Assembly: GCA_945872355.1 (NCBI GenBank)
Contig: CAMBZU010000003.1
Span: 22,519-86,518, forward strand
Length of the DNA: 64,000 nucleotides
Direction: 5' to 3'
Source of the DNA: Chitinophaga pinensis
Lineage (GTDB): Bacteria; Bacteroidota; Bacteroidia; UBA4408
Below the pieces are notes generated by a model. It had not been told where the DNA came from. It saw only the letters and a list, made by a program, of their open reading frames with translations, and ran no database searches. Of the stretch, positions 8,145-19,200 are shown piece after piece. The translations under genes were made by a program, and so were the position numbers. Positions within the stretch are counted from its first letter, which is position 1. Each line of letters opens with the position of its first letter.

Positions 8145-11100
8145 TTGAACAAGTTTAGGTTAGAAATTATAAGAATTTTAGGCGTTTTAGCTTTATTGCT
8201 TTGGCATTTAAATGTAGCTGCACAAAAAAACAATTTTAGTTTTGATCATTTAGGGATACGAGAAGGTTTATCGCAGAGCTATGTAAACTGCGTAGTTCAG
8301 GATAAACAAGGTTTTATGTGGTTTGGAACGCAAGATGGCTTGAACAAGTATGATGGTTATCATTTTAAAGTTTTTAAAAACAATCCCAAAGAAGCTAATT
8401 CAATTTCAAGTAATTTTATTCATTCAATTGTAGCTGATGATAAAGGCAATTTATGGATTGCAACAGATAATGGATTAAATAAGTTTGACCCAATAACAGA
8501 ACAGTTTTCGCTTTTTCAGTTACAAGGCAAAGGAAGCGAACTCAAACAAAAATTTACCTCTTTATTGGTGAGTAAAGATCTGATATATGCCGCAACAGCC
8601 AATAACGGAATCTATACTTTAAAAGTTAGTGACCCCAAGGCTAAACTTACGAGCTTGCTGGGGAATCAAAATCTTAAAAACAGTATTATACAATGCTTGT
8701 ATATTGATAATGATAAGCTCCTTTGGATTGCTACCAATAATGTAGGATTAATATCCTATGATTTGCGAAAGAAATCAGTAGTGCAGTATCAAAACAATTA
8801 TCAGTTCAAATTGAATAGCAATTGTATTTTTTCAATATATGAGCTAAATCAAACGTTCCTTTGGTTAGGTACCGATAATGGTTTAAATATTTTAAACAAA
8901 AAAACAGGAGCTATAGAGGTTGTTCAAAATGATATACTTAAACCGAATAGTTTAAGTAATAATGTTGTTAAGGGTATATTTCAAGATCATTCGGGTACTA
9001 TTTGGCTAGCAACCAATGGAGGTCTTAACAAATACAATAACAAGCCAAATAATTTTGCAAGATTTCAATATTCACCAGAAAATAGAAAGGGCATTAATGG
9101 AAATAAAGTAAACTGTATTTATGAAGATAAAACAGGTACTGTGTGGGTTGGAACAGAATCAGGGATTAATAAATTTGATCGAATTCAAAATAAGTTTAAA
9201 CTTTTTACACCAAGAATAAACTTTAATTTAACAGACTTTACCAACAATGTTTGGAGTATTTTTGATGACACAGAAAGCAACATTCTTTATGTAGGAAGTG
9301 ATGCAGGGCTCACTGTTTTTGAGAGAGAAACAGGTACAAGTTTTACAATATCAATGCCCTCTACAATTAAATCGGCATCAGCTGCTGTAACCTCCATTCA
9401 GCCATATATGGATCAAAAGCTGTTAATTGGATGCGAGCATGGATTATTTGAGTATCATAAAATTAATCATTCCATTGTTCCATTTAAATTAAACACGCAA
9501 CAAAAAGACCTGTTAAGAGATAAATTTATATTGTGCATTAAAATTGACACTAAGGGCAATTTATGGGTGGGTACAAAAGAAGGCCTCTTTAAAATAGATT
9601 TAAAAAATCGCAATACCGACTATTTTGTGAGTAATAGTAATGCCAGTATTGCATTGTCCAATAATGATATTCGAGTTATATTTGAAGACGCTGATGGAAA
9701 TATTTGGATTGGCACCAATGGTGGAGGCCTTAATAAAGTAGATTATATTGCAGCAACAAAAAAGATTACCGATAAGATTTACTTTGTAAAATACCTATCA
9801 AATGCAGAAGATGAAACCACTTTAAGTAATAATAATATTTTAAGTATTAACCAAACTAAAAAGGGTTACTTGTGGTTGGGTACTTACGGAGGTGGGGTGA
9901 ATGAGTTTGATATAAGTACAGGCAAGGTAAATAGGTTTAGTGCAGCACTAAAGGGCTTGCAAAGTAGTACCATTTATAGTATTTTAAAAGAGCGTAATAA
10001 TTTATTGTGGTTTAGCACGAATAATGGTTTAATAAAGCTTCAATTAAAAGATACTTCAATAACGAGCTATTTTGAGAACGATGGTTTACAGAGCAATGAG
10101 TTTAATAGTGGTTCAGCTTTTAAGTCAGACAAAGGTGAGTTATTTTTTGGTGGTGTAGAAGGGTTTAATGCATTTTACCCAGCGCAAATTTTACATGATA
10201 CCATTGCTCCAAATGTTGTAATTACAGCATTAAAGATATTTAATCAACCTATTGATGCACTTAAAAGTAAAATATTAAAGAAAAGCATCTCATTTGCCGA
10301 AAGCATTTCACTTTCATATAAACAAAACTTTTTTTCATTTGAGTTTTCGGCGCTTCACTTTTCTTCGCCAGAAAATAATGAGTTTAAATACATGATGGAG
10401 GGCTTAGATGAAGATTGGAATTATGTTGGCACTCAAAATCAAGCTTATTATACCAATTTAGAACCGGGTGAATACGTGTTTAAAGTTTTAGGTTCTAACT
10501 CTGATGGTATATGGAGCAAAACGCCTGCAACCATTAAAATAAGAATTACACCTCCTTTTTGGAAAACCTGGTGGTTTAGATTGCTTGGGGTAATTATAGT
10601 GATTGCTATTGTGTATTTTTATAATAGACAGCGTTTAAACAGGGTAGTTAAACAGAAGCGATTGCTCGAAAATCAAATTAGGGAGCGCACTGCCACTGTA
10701 ATGAAGCAGAAAGAAGAAATTGAAAATCAAAAGTCTATTATAGAGGAACAAAAAAAGAAGACTGAAAGTTTAGTGCATAGTATTTTACCCAAAGAAACCG
10801 CCGAAGAACTTATAAATAAAGGTTTTTCGAGGCCTAGAAATTATAGTTTATGCACTGTGATGTTTACCGATTTTCAGGGGTTTACCAAAATTGCCGAGAA
10901 ATTAAGACCCCAGCAATTGATTGATGAATTAGATAAGTACTTTAGTAAATTTGATGAAATTATTGGAAAATATAACATGGAACGCATCAAAACAATTGGA
11001 GATTCGTACATGTGCGCGGGAGGTATTCCAATTAGAAATAAAAGCAATCCGATTGAATCAGTATTAGCAGCTTTGGAAATACAGCGTTTTATGCAAGATG

Positions 11101-12068
11101 CTTTTATAGAAGTTGATGGCATTAAATACGAGTGGAAATTAAGATTAGGAATAAATACAGGCGAAATTATTGCAGGTGTGATTGGAAAAACTAAATTTGC
11201 TTTTGATATTTGGGGAGATACCGTAAATACTGCAAGCAGAACAGAGAGCAGTGGAGAGGCGGGGAAAGTAAATATAACAAAGGCTACTTATGAATACATT
11301 AAAGATTTTTTTGTTTGCACTTATAGAGGAAAAATTTCGGCCAAGAACAAGGGAGAAATTGAAATGTACTTTGTGGAGCGCATTAAACCAGAACTTTCAT
11401 TAGACACACAGGGTATGACACCAAACGAAATATTCAATGAGAAATTTTCTCAATTGTTGCTCGATAAATTCAGCTTCAAAAAATCCGAATCGAGGATCTT
11501 AAAGTTATTATCGGATAGGTTACCTGAAGGGCTTTATTATCACGGCATACATCATACTATAGATGTTACCAATTCAGCCGAAGAAATAGCAAGAGAGGAG
11601 GGAGTAGAAGGAGAGGATTTGTTTTTATTAAAAACAGCAGCACTTTTTCATGATGCTGGTTTTGTGCAGGAATATGTAAAAAATGAGAAAATTGGGGTAA
11701 GCTTTGCCAGAGAAGTGTTACCAAAATATGGTTATACCGACCGTCAAATAGACATTATTGATGGGATTATTATGGCCACAGAAATACCTCAAAATCCAAA
11801 AACACATTTAGAAATGATAATGTGTGATGCCGATTTAGATTATTTAGGCAGAGAAGATTTTTATGAAATATCAGCATCGTTAAAAAAGGAGTTGATAGCA
11901 TTTGGCAAAATTCAAGGCGATCAACAATGGGATCAAATGCAAATTCCATTTCTTGAAAAACACGAGTACTTTACTGAAACTAATAAACGCAGAAGACAAC
12001 CTAATAAGCTAAAACGCATTGAAGAGATAAAGGGAAAGCTAGCAGATATTGGCAATTATTCAAGCTAA
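8145..12068 (+). CDS. Beta-propeller sensor fused to class III adenylate cyclase and HD domain
   Basis: This 1,307-residue one-protein signalling system starts at TTG 8145. The start is chosen because it opens a signal peptide (IIRILGVLALLLWHLNVAAQ) and no ATG is suitable. Residues about 30-680 carry Reg_prop repeats (WIGTNGGGLNKVD type), forming the two propellers known from hybrid sensors. A Y_Y_Y domain (about 720-800), one membrane helix (about 810-830) and a coiled coil follow. The cyclase has metal ligands Asp909 (FTDFQGFT) and Asp953 (GDSYM), adenine-specifying Lys949 and Asp1021 (FDIWGD), and transition-state Asn1028 and Arg1032, so cAMP is the likely product. The C-terminal HD domain keeps His1133 or the His1136/1137 pair, His1169-Asp1170 and Asp1228. 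The propeller faces the periplasm and the enzymes the cytoplasm. The HD substrate is unknown. Confidence 0.88.
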   Translation: MNKFRLEIIRILGVLALLLWHLNVAAQKNNFSFDHLGIREGLSQSYVNCVVQDKQGFMWFGTQDGLNKYDGYHFKVFKNNPKEANSISSNFIHSIVADDKGNLWIATDNGLNKFDPITEQFSLFQLQGKGSELKQKFTSLLVSKDLIYAATANNGIYTLKVSDPKAKLTSLLGNQNLKNSIIQCLYIDNDKLLWIATNNVGLISYDLRKKSVVQYQNNYQFKLNSNCIFSIYELNQTFLWLGTDNGLNILNKKTGAIEVVQNDILKPNSLSNNVVKGIFQDHSGTIWLATNGGLNKYNNKPNNFARFQYSPENRKGINGNKVNCIYEDKTGTVWVGTESGINKFDRIQNKFKLFTPRINFNLTDFTNNVWSIFDDTESNILYVGSDAGLTVFERETGTSFTISMPSTIKSASAAVTSIQPYMDQKLLIGCEHGLFEYHKINHSIVPFKLNTQQKDLLRDKFILCIKIDTKGNLWVGTKEGLFKIDLKNRNTDYFVSNSNASIALSNNDIRVIFEDADGNIWIGTNGGGLNKVDYIAATKKITDKIYFVKYLSNAEDETTLSNNNILSINQTKKGYLWLGTYGGGVNEFDISTGKVNRFSAALKGLQSSTIYSILKERNNLLWFSTNNGLIKLQLKDTSITSYFENDGLQSNEFNSGSAFKSDKGELFFGGVEGFNAFYPAQILHDTIAPNVVITALKIFNQPIDALKSKILKKSISFAESISLSYKQNFFSFEFSALHFSSPENNEFKYMMEGLDEDWNYVGTQNQAYYTNLEPGEYVFKVLGSNSDGIWSKTPATIKIRITPPFWKTWWFRLLGVIIVIAIVYFYNRQRLNRVVKQKRLLENQIRERTATVMKQKEEIENQKSIIEEQKKKTESLVHSILPKETAEELINKGFSRPRNYSLCTVMFTDFQGFTKIAEKLRPQQLIDELDKYFSKFDEIIGKYNMERIKTIGDSYMCAGGIPIRNKSNPIESVLAALEIQRFMQDAFIEVDGIKYEWKLRLGINTGEIIAGVIGKTKFAFDIWGDTVNTASRTESSGEAGKVNITKATYEYIKDFFVCTYRGKISAKNKGEIEMYFVERIKPELSLDTQGMTPNEIFNEKFSQLLLDKFSFKKSESRILKLLSDRLPEGLYYHGIHHTIDVTNSAEEIAREEGVEGEDLFLLKTAALFHDAGFVQEYVKNEKIGVSFAREVLPKYGYTDRQIDIIDGIIMATEIPQNPKTHLEMIMCDADLDYLGREDFYEISASLKKELIAFGKIQGDQQWDQMQIPFLEKHEYFTETNKRRRQPNKLKRIEEIKGKLADIGNYSS

Positions 12069-12419
12069 AAATTAATAGCATTTGACTGTGCTATTGGCAT
12101 CATTATTTACGGCCTAAATAATGATGGTTTCTTTGTTAAACAGTATGTTTTTATGTTCAATAAATACTAACCCATTTAAAGCACCAAAGCTTTATGCTAG
12201 TAAGAAGTTAAAAAAAGGGCGGAAGTTCAATTAAGTACTTCCACCCTGCTATTGCTAATGAGTTTTATGGTAAGGGCTGATCGCTAATTAACCAATTGTC
12301 ATTTATTTTTTCACTAAAAGCTTGTTCTTTATCTGCTTGTTCACAAGTTAATTTATGAATTATTACTTTCTTAGGAGATACTCTCCAATTTTTTTATACA
12401 ACAAATTTATCCTCCATGC
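12069..12419. other. Intergenic region between convergent genes
   Basis: The spacer between the cyclase gene and the T9SS fragment holds no gene I can support. Its one recognisable feature is a hairpin terminator for the minus-strand unit, listed separately. The remainder is AT-rich without repeats shared with the rest of the window. Confidence 0.6.
12210..12246 (-). terminator. Intrinsic terminator of the minus-strand T9SS unit
   Basis: On the minus strand GGGTGGAAGT pairs with ACTTCCGCCC (one T-G wobble) around a 10-base loop. A T-run follows directly (complement of 12210-12216). The T-run exists only in this orientation, so it serves the genes read leftward from 13169 and 22042, not the cyclase gene. 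Confidence 0.7.
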
Positions 12420-13169
12420 CTATTCTTTTATAATCTTAAAAGACTGCTTCATATTTTCTCCAATAAAGAACATAAAAATACCACCTGATAAATTAACCAA
12501 ATCAATTGCTATGTTTTGAGATTTAAGTTTTCCAGTCATGACAACTCTTCCTGTGTTATCATAAATGGAATAAACCTCACCAATAAGTTTGCTGTCTGCC
12601 TTTACATTAATTATGTTTTGTGCAGGGTTTGGAAACACAGAGAATAAATTTTCTTGTGAGGTTTCATTTATACCTACGTTGTTATTTACCGTTAAAACTG
12701 CTGCAGAAGAAGTGTCGGTACAAGAGCCTGAAGAAACAATACATCGGAATGGCTGATTGTTATTGCTCAATGTTGTATTTACAATTGTAAGTGTGTCATT
12801 CCCTGTGCCACTATATTGTCCAACACTATTTAAATTTTGAAAACCAACACCAAGGTCTGTTTGCCATTGATAAGTGGACAATGGGTTTGATGCTGCTGTT
12901 GTGAATTGAGCGTTATTAGAAATGTTAACCGATTGATTTATTGGTTGCGTACTAACTGACAATTGACAATTGTTGTATAAGTTTGTTATTTCTTGTTGGG
13001 TAAGGGCACGGTTCCAGATGCCGATATCGTCTAACTTGCCATTGAAAAAATAGCCATACGGTGGCATTAATTCATCTGGGAAGTAACCAGCAATCATTGG
13101 TAGTGAATTTGAGGTCAATGTACCGGGAGCATTTAAACTAATAACACAAAAATAGCCTTTCCCTTGCAC
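12420..13169 (-). pseudogene. Truncated LamG-like/T9SS secreted protein (C-terminal part only)
   Basis: The 249-codon frame encodes the last strands of a LamG/laminin-G-like domain (FFNGKLDDIGIWNRALTQQEITNLYNNC). An Ig-like segment of about 90 residues follows (SVSTQPINQSVNISNNAQFTT through AAVLTVNN), then a T9SS type A sorting domain (FSVFPNPAQNIINVKAD ... FKIIKE). Proteins of this architecture normally have a signal peptide and a full LamG domain of about 200 residues. Here the frame opens directly after a TAG with a GTG and no export signal, so the front is missing. It lies 41 bases downstream of the giant secreted protein and shares its strand and terminator. It may be a relic of a neighbouring paralogue (compare 34752-35993) or may mark a frameshift. 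Confidence 0.7.
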
Positions 13170-13210
13170 CTAAAGTATGCCTTTGCGCAATTTGGGTTAT
13201 ATAAACTTAA

Positions 13211-16200
13211 TCATTCTACAAGTACTATTTTGATGATATCAGTTTTGTAGCCATCATTCAATTCGAGTAAATAAACACCAGCACTTATTCCTTCAAAAGC
13301 AATAAAATTTGAATTGCTATTCATGTTGTTTTTTATCAATTGAGCTGAAAGCAATTTGCCTGTTAAATCGAGCAGATTTACACTAAGTTGAGCAGCAGCT
13401 GTATCTGCTGTTTTAATATTAATGCCATTCAATTGGCAAGGATTAGGAAAAACATACCAGTATTGGTTTTGCGCAGTATTAAGAAAGCTTACAGCTTTTA
13501 TTTCACTGTATTTATAATTGCCATCAAAGTCGGTTTGCTTTAATCTATAATATGAAGTTCCTTCAAAAGGATTAACATCAGTAAACTTGTAGTTTAATAT
13601 TTGATTGCTATTGCCAGCACCATCTACTTCAATGAGTGGATTAAAATTTACGGCATCTTTTGACCGCTCAATAGTAAAATAATCATTATTGGTTTCACTT
13701 GCTGTAGTCCAAGATATTGCTGCATTTGCGTGCATTGCTTGCACATCAAAATTGAGCAATGTAATAGGCAGTGGCGATCCATTTCCATTGCCTGTAAAAT
13801 CACTAAAAGTAGTGAGTCCATTCCAAGTAAAAGTGTTTGTGCCGGGACTAATTATTGAATTTCCCATATTATTTGTAAAACCACTTCCTATGCTAGAAAC
13901 CCACAGCCCTGCATGATATTTATATGGTTTTAAATTAGCTTCAACACCAACCACATCGGCAGAGGCATAAGTATAACTCACATCATAATTAAAAGTTCCG
14001 CCAAAATTTAAAGGTTCAACCGACCAATACCTATTAAGATATTCGGGCCCTGCCGTTCCAATCATGGGATGTATTGAAGGTATCACATATAAACTTATTT
14101 GTGCAGTATTGTTAACACTTGTTCCAGCGTTTAATGTTATGCTCATAGGCGTATAGTCAATGGCATCTCCCAATGGGAAGCTATAGGTATTATTAGTTGT
14201 TGTTGTATAACGCGTAAACTTTGCTGTGCTTGTTCCTGAAATAAAATAGTTGCTAGCATTGCCGCCAATCAAGGTGCCATTTGCACCAGTTTGACCTAAA
14301 ATTAGTTCCTTGCCATTTAAATCAACTTTGCCAGAAATTAAGTTGAGCGTATTGAGCACTCGCACATTGCCTATGGTTAATGAAATCCCTGCTGCATTAT
14401 TAATGATTAAAATGTCAAATGGATTAACGGTTGGGTTACTACCACCTACATTTTGATTGACTGTGCCATTAAAAGTAACTGACTTATTGTTAGGAAAGAA
14501 ATTTACTGCAGCTAAACTATTGTTCATCCAATCTCCTTTCAATTCAATATTTCCTCCTGCTGCGCCCGAACAAGATAAATTACCAAACAAGGTAATATTT
14601 CCATTTATCTTTAATGGCACTGTCATGTTATTCCCTGCAAAATCCATATAGAAATTAGCACCAGCATCAATGGTTAAGTTGCCTGCTGTATTGAGCAAAG
14701 TAGCAGTATTGCCGCCTGCACCTGGGTTAAAAGTAGTGTTATTGCTCACTTTTACGTGTCCTGGATAGCCTCTGCCAGCAGAAGAACTCCACTCTATTCC
14801 TCTATTGAATGTGCCTCCGGAAAAATATTGTAAAGTAGCATTGCTGTTGTAAAAAGGTGCGCTTGTGCTTACAAAACCACCATTATTTATTCGCATAGTT
14901 CCGCCACTTTGAATAGTTGTTGAATTTAAAACAGCGCCAAAATTAACGCCTCCATTAATATATACATTGTATGGATTTGTTATACCAGTAAAAGTTCCAT
15001 TGCCATTAAAAATAATTGTACCAGCTGAACTTCCTGCACTAAAATCTCCACCTAATCCGCTTACGATAGCTCCTGTGGAAAGGTAAATTACATTTGCAGC
15101 ACCAACATTTAAAGTTCCAGTATTTAAAGTAAGTGCGTTGCTCAGTGTAATTGAAGCTGAGGTGTTGGTTAATGTTCCTGATAAACTCATTTTAATTTCT
15201 GCAGCTATTGAAATTGCTGGGCTGGTATTAAAGCCTGTATTTTGATTTGCACCATAAAATTCATAGCTACTCGCAGTGTTGAAATTTCTTGTTCCTGAGG
15301 GCGCCATGCCAATAATTCCGCTAGGATGCGTTGTTCTGATCAGAGTGCCAGCATTCGTTCTAAACTCGTCAGCAGAAGCACCTCCATCGCTTGTAGTAAC
15401 TGTAAATCCTTGAGCATCAAAAGTAGCATTGGTACCGATATCAATATCACCATCTGAAACAGAAAAATTACTAAGAAGTAATAAAGATTTGTTGGCCCCA
15501 ATAATGAAATCAACAAATAAATTTCCACCTCCACTTCTAAAATAATTTTGCATGCCAACTCCATTAAAAGCAAAAGTTGGATTAATGTTATTACTGCCTA
15601 CAGATGAACAATGAATTAAACCACCTGTTGCAGTTAAATTGCCGCTTAAGTATACAAAGCCATCACCTGTTCCACTTACTGAAGTATTAAAATCAAACCT
15701 ACCAGCATTTTGAATCCAATTGCCCATGATATAAGTATTATTTGTACTTAAATTGCCGCTATGTTGCGAAAAGCGGGCATTGCTATTTGTAAATTCGAGA
15801 TCACCATCAATATAAAGTGTAACACCGCCTCCGCTTGTTGTTTGTTCAAATTGCCCACCATTAAGTGTCAATTTGCCGCTTATTCCATTTGTAATGCCCA
15901 TACCTTCCCAGGTTCTTGAAGGCGTATAAAGACCGGTTCCTACAATTGTTAGGTTGTGATATGATCTATTGGCAGTGATGGAAGTAAATACAGGAACAGT
16001 TTGGTTTGCACTGCCATTGAAAACAACTGTGCTTCCTGCGGTAGTGTATATTCCTGTGCCTGGCGTAAAAGTACCTGCAATGCCTATATTTCCCGAAGGT
16101 TGCAGCACTCTGTTGTTGTTTGTAGAAGTTAAATTATTATAGTTGAAAGCAGTTATAGATTGTCCATTTGTACCATTGTAATTCATAGTATTGCCAGTTA

Positions 16201-19200
16201 CAACATAATTACCTGTTGTGAATATTGCGATAGGATTAAATGTACCTGCTACGTTAATTACACCAGCAAGGGTAAGATTATTGTTAGTTCTTGCATTGCT
16301 AAGCGTTAAGTTATGATAACTTGAGGCAGGGACTGTTTGAGCGCTTGAACTATTAAAATCAACAGAACTTCCTGCAATTGTAATTACGCCTGCACCCGGT
16401 GTGTAAATTCCACAAATGCCAATAGTGCCCGTGCTTGATAATGTTCTATTGCCTCCGCTGATATTTAAATTTCCGTAATTAATTGGAGGGACTACAGATG
16501 TGGATGCACCAGCAATATTGAATGTACTGTTGCAATTGCATGTTCCAGTTGCAGTTCCACCATAAGCCATATTTCCATTAACTGTAATTGATGTGCCTGA
16601 GGCAAGTTGAAAATTTCCAGTTCCGTTTAAAGTGAAGTTATTTACTGTGAAACTTCCAGCAATAATGCTACATACATTAGGGTTGGAAACACCGACTGTA
16701 ATATTGTCTGCTGCCCCAGGAATACCATTTGGTGTCCAGTTAGCAGCCGTATTGAAATTATTGCTACTAGCACCAACCCAAGTGTAATTTATAGAAATTG
16801 GCGCTCTTCTTCCTGTTATTTCTATACCATTAAGTGGCAGGTAAGTTTGAGTAAAAGCAGCTGTTGAAGGTTGAAATCCAATAAGCTTAACTCCAGTGGT
16901 TAATGCAGTGCCATGCTCTGTCCATGCTCCAGCTGAAAAAGTACTTAATTTTAGATTAGCTTCTATGCCGTTGATGTCTGATGGCGTATGAAAAACTGTA
17001 ATTGAATCTCTGTAAATTCCGCCAGCGCCATTTTCAGTTACTAGCCAATATCTGCTCAGGTAATCAACTGGAGCGCTTGGTGTATTGATATTAGGACTTA
17101 CTGCATCAACTACCCTTACTCCAATAACTCTGCTGACTGTGTTTTTATAAAAACGAATTTCAGCAGGGCTAAATTCAGTAATACCTGTGTTTTCTCCGAT
17201 TGGAAATACATAATTATCAAAACCAACAGGTGTGCCAGATCTTATGTAGGTGCTTAACAGCAGTTGACCTGTGCCATTTGTAACAAACATATTTGTAGCA
17301 GATGGACTTGTGATTGAATAATTTCCACTATTGAAATAATCAATCAATAAATCGTTATTGCCTAACAGCAGTGAACCATTTGTTAATCTAACTTCTCCAC
17401 CACCGCCACTTGCAGTTCTATTGGCATGTAAATTAATTCCTGCAATGTTATCAATTTCAACTGAAACACTGGTCATAGCAGCAGGCCATTCTTTATCAGA
17501 AGACGACATATTTGTGGTGCCATTATAGCGTAATTGACTTCCTGCAGTGTAAACTATAGCGCCAGCACCTGAAATTGCACCAGATGTTCGTATAAATTTA
17601 CCTACTGAATTTATAGTAATATTATTTGCGAGAGTTATTCCAGCAGCATTATTCAAACGCCACCAAAGATTAAGTAGGGTGGTTCCAGCAATGCTTACAT
17701 TTTGGTTAATGCTTCCTTTGAATTCAATTTGAAAGCGAGGAAATACAGCACCAGCATTAATTACTGCCCCAGATGATTGACTAAATGCACCGCTAACATT
17801 TAAATAAATTTCCGGATTAATGCCAAATGATGCGCCAATGAATGTACCCGCTGTTTGGGTGAAATTACCTAAAATGTTCCAAGTAGATATTATGCCATTT
17901 GCAGCACCAACACTGCAGTTATTAACGGTTCCTCCGCTTTGTGTGAAATTGCCTGAAATATTAATATTAGAAGTAGAGCCAAGGCCAGCATTTGAATTAT
18001 AAACTACAAAGCTACCTGCGGAAATATTAAATGCAGCAGCTGCAATATTAAATGTTGGAATTCCACCTGTAGATGCAGGTGGAAGCACTTGAAAATTTGT
18101 TACTCCGCCAGTAATATTTATTGCTCCAGTAATATTAATAATTATGTTAGGCGTGTTAGGTGTTATCACATTGGTTAAGCCCAAAGTTCCGCCTGAAACA
18201 TTTAAATCTCCGAGGATTGCGAAAGATAAACTAGCAAGGCTTGTTAGTCTTAAAGATCCAGTATTGGTGCTTAAAACATTGAAATTTCCAGCTATTGTTG
18301 CACCATTTAAACCACCAAATAAATTTACATTTCCAGTTTGACTAGGGCAATTCCATGTAAAGTTACCGAAGGTTTGAGAGAGCCCTCCAGTTGCACCAGT
18401 GCTTGTAGTGTATCCAATGATTTTGCAATTTGATGCAGCGTTCCATGCAGCAGTAGGCAAAGTTCCCGCTATGGTAGTATAGTTGTGTTCATAAACCCCA
18501 GTAGAAGAAAATGTAGTGTTTAATGCTGTCATGCCAACTATTGAGCCAGCAGCACCTCCTATTCTTAATGTGCCGTTAATCACATTGGCTGTTGAACCTG
18601 TTAAAGTTAAAGTATTTGCTCCGATATCTAATTTGCAATTTAAACCTGCGTTAATAGTTAGGTTGTTTGTTATTGCAACAGCCACTGCAGATGTAACAGT
18701 GGCGGTGGTGTTAGCGACTGTCAAATTTCTAAAATTTGCTGCCGCGTTTAAAATACTTTGTGCTGCTGTTCCATTAAAATTAACTGAACTGCCAGTAGTT
18801 GTGGTAACGCCAGCTGAAGGTGTATAATTTCCGCAAATTCCAATTGTACCAATAGTTGATAATACTCTTGGACCACCTGTCAAATTTAAATTTCCATAAT
18901 TTAATGCAGGAATTGTTTGCGATAATGCACTAGAAATAGTTAAGGAACTTGCACAATTGAAAGTAGCACTGGCCGAATTTTGGTAGGTAATGTTTCCACT
19001 AATGGTTAAATTTCCTGTGGCGCCAAGATTCAGACTTCCTGAACCAATCAGTGTTAAGTCATTAACAGTTTGTGTGGTATTAAAGTTAGTAGGATTTGTG
19101 CCCACAACATTAAATATAACATTATCAGCGGCGCCAGGAATTCCATTTGGGGTCCAATTTGTAGCAGTATTCCAAGACCCATCTGTTGCGCCATTCCAAG

